Assembly: GCA_902780985.1 (NCBI GenBank)
Contig: CACZHN010000006.1
Location: 24,736-32,506 of the forward strand
Length of the DNA: 7,771 bases
DNA from: an uncultured Lachnospiraceae bacterium
Lineage (GTDB): Bacteria > Bacillota_A > Clostridia > Lachnospirales > Lachnospiraceae
Reading direction: 5' to 3'
The notes below the pieces were generated by a model. The model saw only the letters and a program-made list of their open reading frames with translations, did not search any database and was not told the origin of the DNA. Below are positions 5,768 to 7,771 of the stretch, in pieces. Every line of letters starts with the position of its first letter. Position 1 is the first letter of the stretch. The translations under genes were made by a program, and so were the position numbers.

Positions 5768-5769
5768 AT

Positions 5770-7771
5770 CTAATTTAGTTTTCTCACCATTACTCTGTCC
5801 GTGCCGTATTCCAGTTTCAGGGCATCCACAACTCCGGATTCCACATTTACACGGGCAGTAAGTTTCTTCATCATCTTTTCTTCCTTCAGCTGAACGAATA
5901 CATTTGAAAATCCGCTGTAACCGTTCAGTATCCTGTTCAGGTTCTTTGAATTGTTCTTAAAGTCATCCATATCCGGGAAGAGGATCCACAGTTCGTTGTT
6001 AGCTGCTTCAACTCTCTTGCTGATCTCATCCATGGTATAAACATCGGATGCGATGATCTTGCTTTCCTTCTCGGATATCTGTGCACGACCTTCGACTATG
6101 ATGGCCTTGTTGTCTTCCAGCTTATATCTGCATTTCTCGAATACTCTCGGGAAGATGACAACCTCCAGACTTCCGTATACATCTTCCAGTCTGAGGAACG
6201 CCATGTTCTCGCCGTTACGGGTAACCTTAAGGGTCAGCTCGTCTATAACTCCGCCCATACGGTAGGTCATTCCGTCTTTTGCCTCTGTGGTAAGGGTCTC
6301 CTCATCTATATAAAAGTCCATGGTGTTGGCCGTGGTCTCTTTCTTCAGAATGTCCGCGTAGCTGTCCAGCGGATGTCCGCTGACATAAAGACCCAGCGCA
6401 TCCTTCTCGGCTCTGAGGAAGGTTTCCTTATCGTATTCCGGAACATCCGGATATTCTATATCGAAGGCTTTCTTATCCTCCGCTCCCATAAAGTCCAGAA
6501 GACTTATCTGGCCGGAGGTGGCTTTCTTCTTCTCCTGATTAACCTCGTCGATTATCTTCGGATAAACTTCCTTCATCTGGTGGCGGTTATAACCGAAGCT
6601 GTCAAAGGCTCCCGAATCGATGAAGCTTTCAATAGTTCTCTTGTTTGCTTCTTTGTTGGAAACACGTTCGATGAAATCCTTCAGGTCTCTGAAAGGTCCT
6701 CCGGTTCTTCTGGCTTCCAGTATGGTCTCCACCACGTTGTCGCCTATGGACTTGATAGCGGACATACCGTATCTTATGGCATCACCGTCTACGGAGAATA
6801 CGCCCTCACCCTTATTAACATCCGGCGGAAGCACCTTTATACCCATCTTCTTTACAGCCACTATATACTTGCTGAGCTTCTGGGAATTATCTCTTACGGA
6901 AGTAAGGAGAGCCGACATGAAATCCAGCGGATAATGACATCTCAGATATGCCGTTTCGTAAGCCACTACCGCATAAGCCGCAGCATGGGACTTGTTAAAT
7001 GCATAGCTGGCGAAGTCCGTCATCTCGTCGAATATCTTATTGGCTATAGTCTCGCTGATTCCGTTCTTTATACAGCCCGGAACTCCGGACTCTTCATTTC
7101 CGTACACGAAGTACTGTCGCTCCTTCGCCATTACATCCGCCTTCTTCTTGGACATGGCTCGGCGCACCAGATCGGAACGTCCCAGCGAATAACCCGCGAG
7201 AGCCATAACGATCTGCATAACCTGTTCCTGATAGACTATACATCCGTAAGTCGGAGCCAGGATCGGTTCCAGCTGCGGTGTATCGTATACTATCGGATCT
7301 TTACTGTTCTTACCCTTTATATACTGCGGGATGAAGTCCATAGGACCCGGACGGTAAAGGGATATACCGGCTATAACATCTTCTATGCTGTGCGGCTTAA
7401 GTTCCTTCATGAAGTTCTGCATACCGCTTGACTCCAGCTGGAATACGCCGTCGCATTTTCCCTGAGATATCATATCGTATACAGCCTTATCGTCGAAGTC
7501 CAGATTCTCCACATCAACCGTTTCACCGGTTCTCTTCTTTATATTCTCTACCGCATCTTTGATAACGGTAAGATTTCTGAGTCCCAGGAAGTCCATCTTC
7601 AGGAGTCCCAGCTCTTCTATTCTTGTCATGTTGAACTGAGTCGCCACCACATCGCCGTTCTTGCAGAGAGGTACGAACTCATCTATCGGCTCACGGCCGA
7701 TAACCACTCCCGCCGCATGAAGGGATGCATGTCTCGGAAGTCCTTCCAGCTGCTTGGACATATCCACCAGG
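5770..7771 (-). CDS. dnaE: DNA polymerase III subunit alpha (DnaE), C-terminal part
   Basis: The 5' end is cut by the window: the frame is open to the edge, and 666 codons are present, about 57% of a usual protein of some 1150 residues. A GTG near the edge is internal, because the family motif KQLEGLPRHAS begins there. DnaE is the polymerase subunit of a bacterial replicase; in Firmicutes it acts beside PolC. In fragment numbering, RHASLHAAGVV (13-23) and MDFLGLRNLT (59-68) belong to the palm; D60 matches the third catalytic Asp (E. coli D555). The other two lie upstream. YRPGPM (139-144), SYAFNKSHAAAYA (255-267) and HYPLDFMSALL (279-289) follow. An HhH region lies near 310-395. GQISLLDF (420-427) resembles a clamp-binding motif, and an OB fold lies near 500-580. 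No PHP domain is visible, as expected for this part. No truncation or frameshift is seen. Confidence 0.97.
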   Translation of the reverse strand, partial: LVDMSKQLEGLPRHASLHAAGVVIGREPIDEFVPLCKNGDVVATQFNMTRIEELGLLKMDFLGLRNLTVIKDAVENIKKRTGETVDVENLDFDDKAVYDMISQGKCDGVFQLESSGMQNFMKELKPHSIEDVIAGISLYRPGPMDFIPQYIKGKNSKDPIVYDTPQLEPILAPTYGCIVYQEQVMQIVMALAGYSLGRSDLVRRAMSKKKADVMAKERQYFVYGNEESGVPGCIKNGISETIANKIFDEMTDFASYAFNKSHAAAYAVVAYETAYLRCHYPLDFMSALLTSVRDNSQKLSKYIVAVKKMGIKVLPPDVNKGEGVFSVDGDAIRYGMSAIKSIGDNVVETILEARRTGGPFRDLKDFIERVSNKEANKRTIESFIDSGAFDSFGYNRHQMKEVYPKIIDEVNQEKKKATSGQISLLDFMGAEDKKAFDIEYPDVPEYDKETFLRAEKDALGLYVSGHPLDSYADILKKETTANTMDFYIDEETLTTEAKDGMTYRMGGVIDELTLKVTRNGENMAFLRLEDVYGSLEVVIFPRVFEKCRYKLEDNKAIIVEGRAQISEKESKIIASDVYTMDEISKRVEAANNELWILFPDMDDFKNNSKNLNRILNGYSGFSNVFVQLKEEKMMKKLTARVNVESGVVDALKLEYGTDRVMVRKLN

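Noticed and set aside
6373..7431. 352-codon open frame on the plus strand
   Set aside because: It is antisense to the well-conserved DnaE coding region and shows no family motif; a codon-bias shadow.

Overview
This looks like chromosomal DNA from a Gram-positive anaerobe of the Clostridia, most likely a Lachnospiraceae member. The evidence is strong AGGAGG-type ribosome binding sites, a lysine riboswitch in front of dapA, a DnaE-type replicase, a type III pantothenate kinase, a small DUF6145-like protein, and an ECF sigma/zf-HC2 anti-sigma pair. The genus cannot be named. All eight supported genes lie on the minus strand, so transcription runs from high to low coordinates. Both end genes are cut by the window edges.

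Region 1 (7771-4940) holds the C-terminal 57% or so of dnaE (DNA polymerase III alpha). It is followed after 2 nt by a SpoU/TrmH-family RNA methyltransferase that is probably translated by coupling. Region 2 (4939-3409) is a stress-type regulatory unit. A sigma-A-like promoter and a textbook 10-base Shine-Dalgarno drive an ECF sigma factor with a TTG start. This gene overlaps by 8 nt a membrane anti-sigma factor with an N-terminal zinc-binding ZAS domain and a DUF4825-like outer domain.

Region 3 (3408-2986) is a non-coding regulatory leader: an extended -10 promoter, a complete lysine riboswitch (L box) aptamer, an 11-bp intrinsic terminator, and a 60-nt leader carrying a second copy of one terminator arm. 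Region 4 (2985-1) is the operon it controls: dapA, dapB, a DUF6145-like gene, coaX and the start of a dus gene. DapA and DapB are consecutive steps of the diaminopimelate/lysine pathway, feeding peptidoglycan and lysine synthesis. CoaX makes 4'-phosphopantothenate for CoA. Dus reduces uridines in tRNA.

No internal promoter or standard terminator was seen between dapA and dus, so lysine may control the whole string. The main unexpected structure is a nested inverted repeat of about 81 nt (1262-1342). It straddles the dapB stop codon, can fold as a three-way junction and looks like a dispersed palindromic element. No CRISPR array, tRNA, rRNA, transposase or phage gene was seen. I found no clearly new multi-gene system. 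The best leads are the repeat inside dapB, the riboswitch leader with its duplicated terminator arm, the DUF6145-like gene and the DUF4825-type anti-sigma factor.
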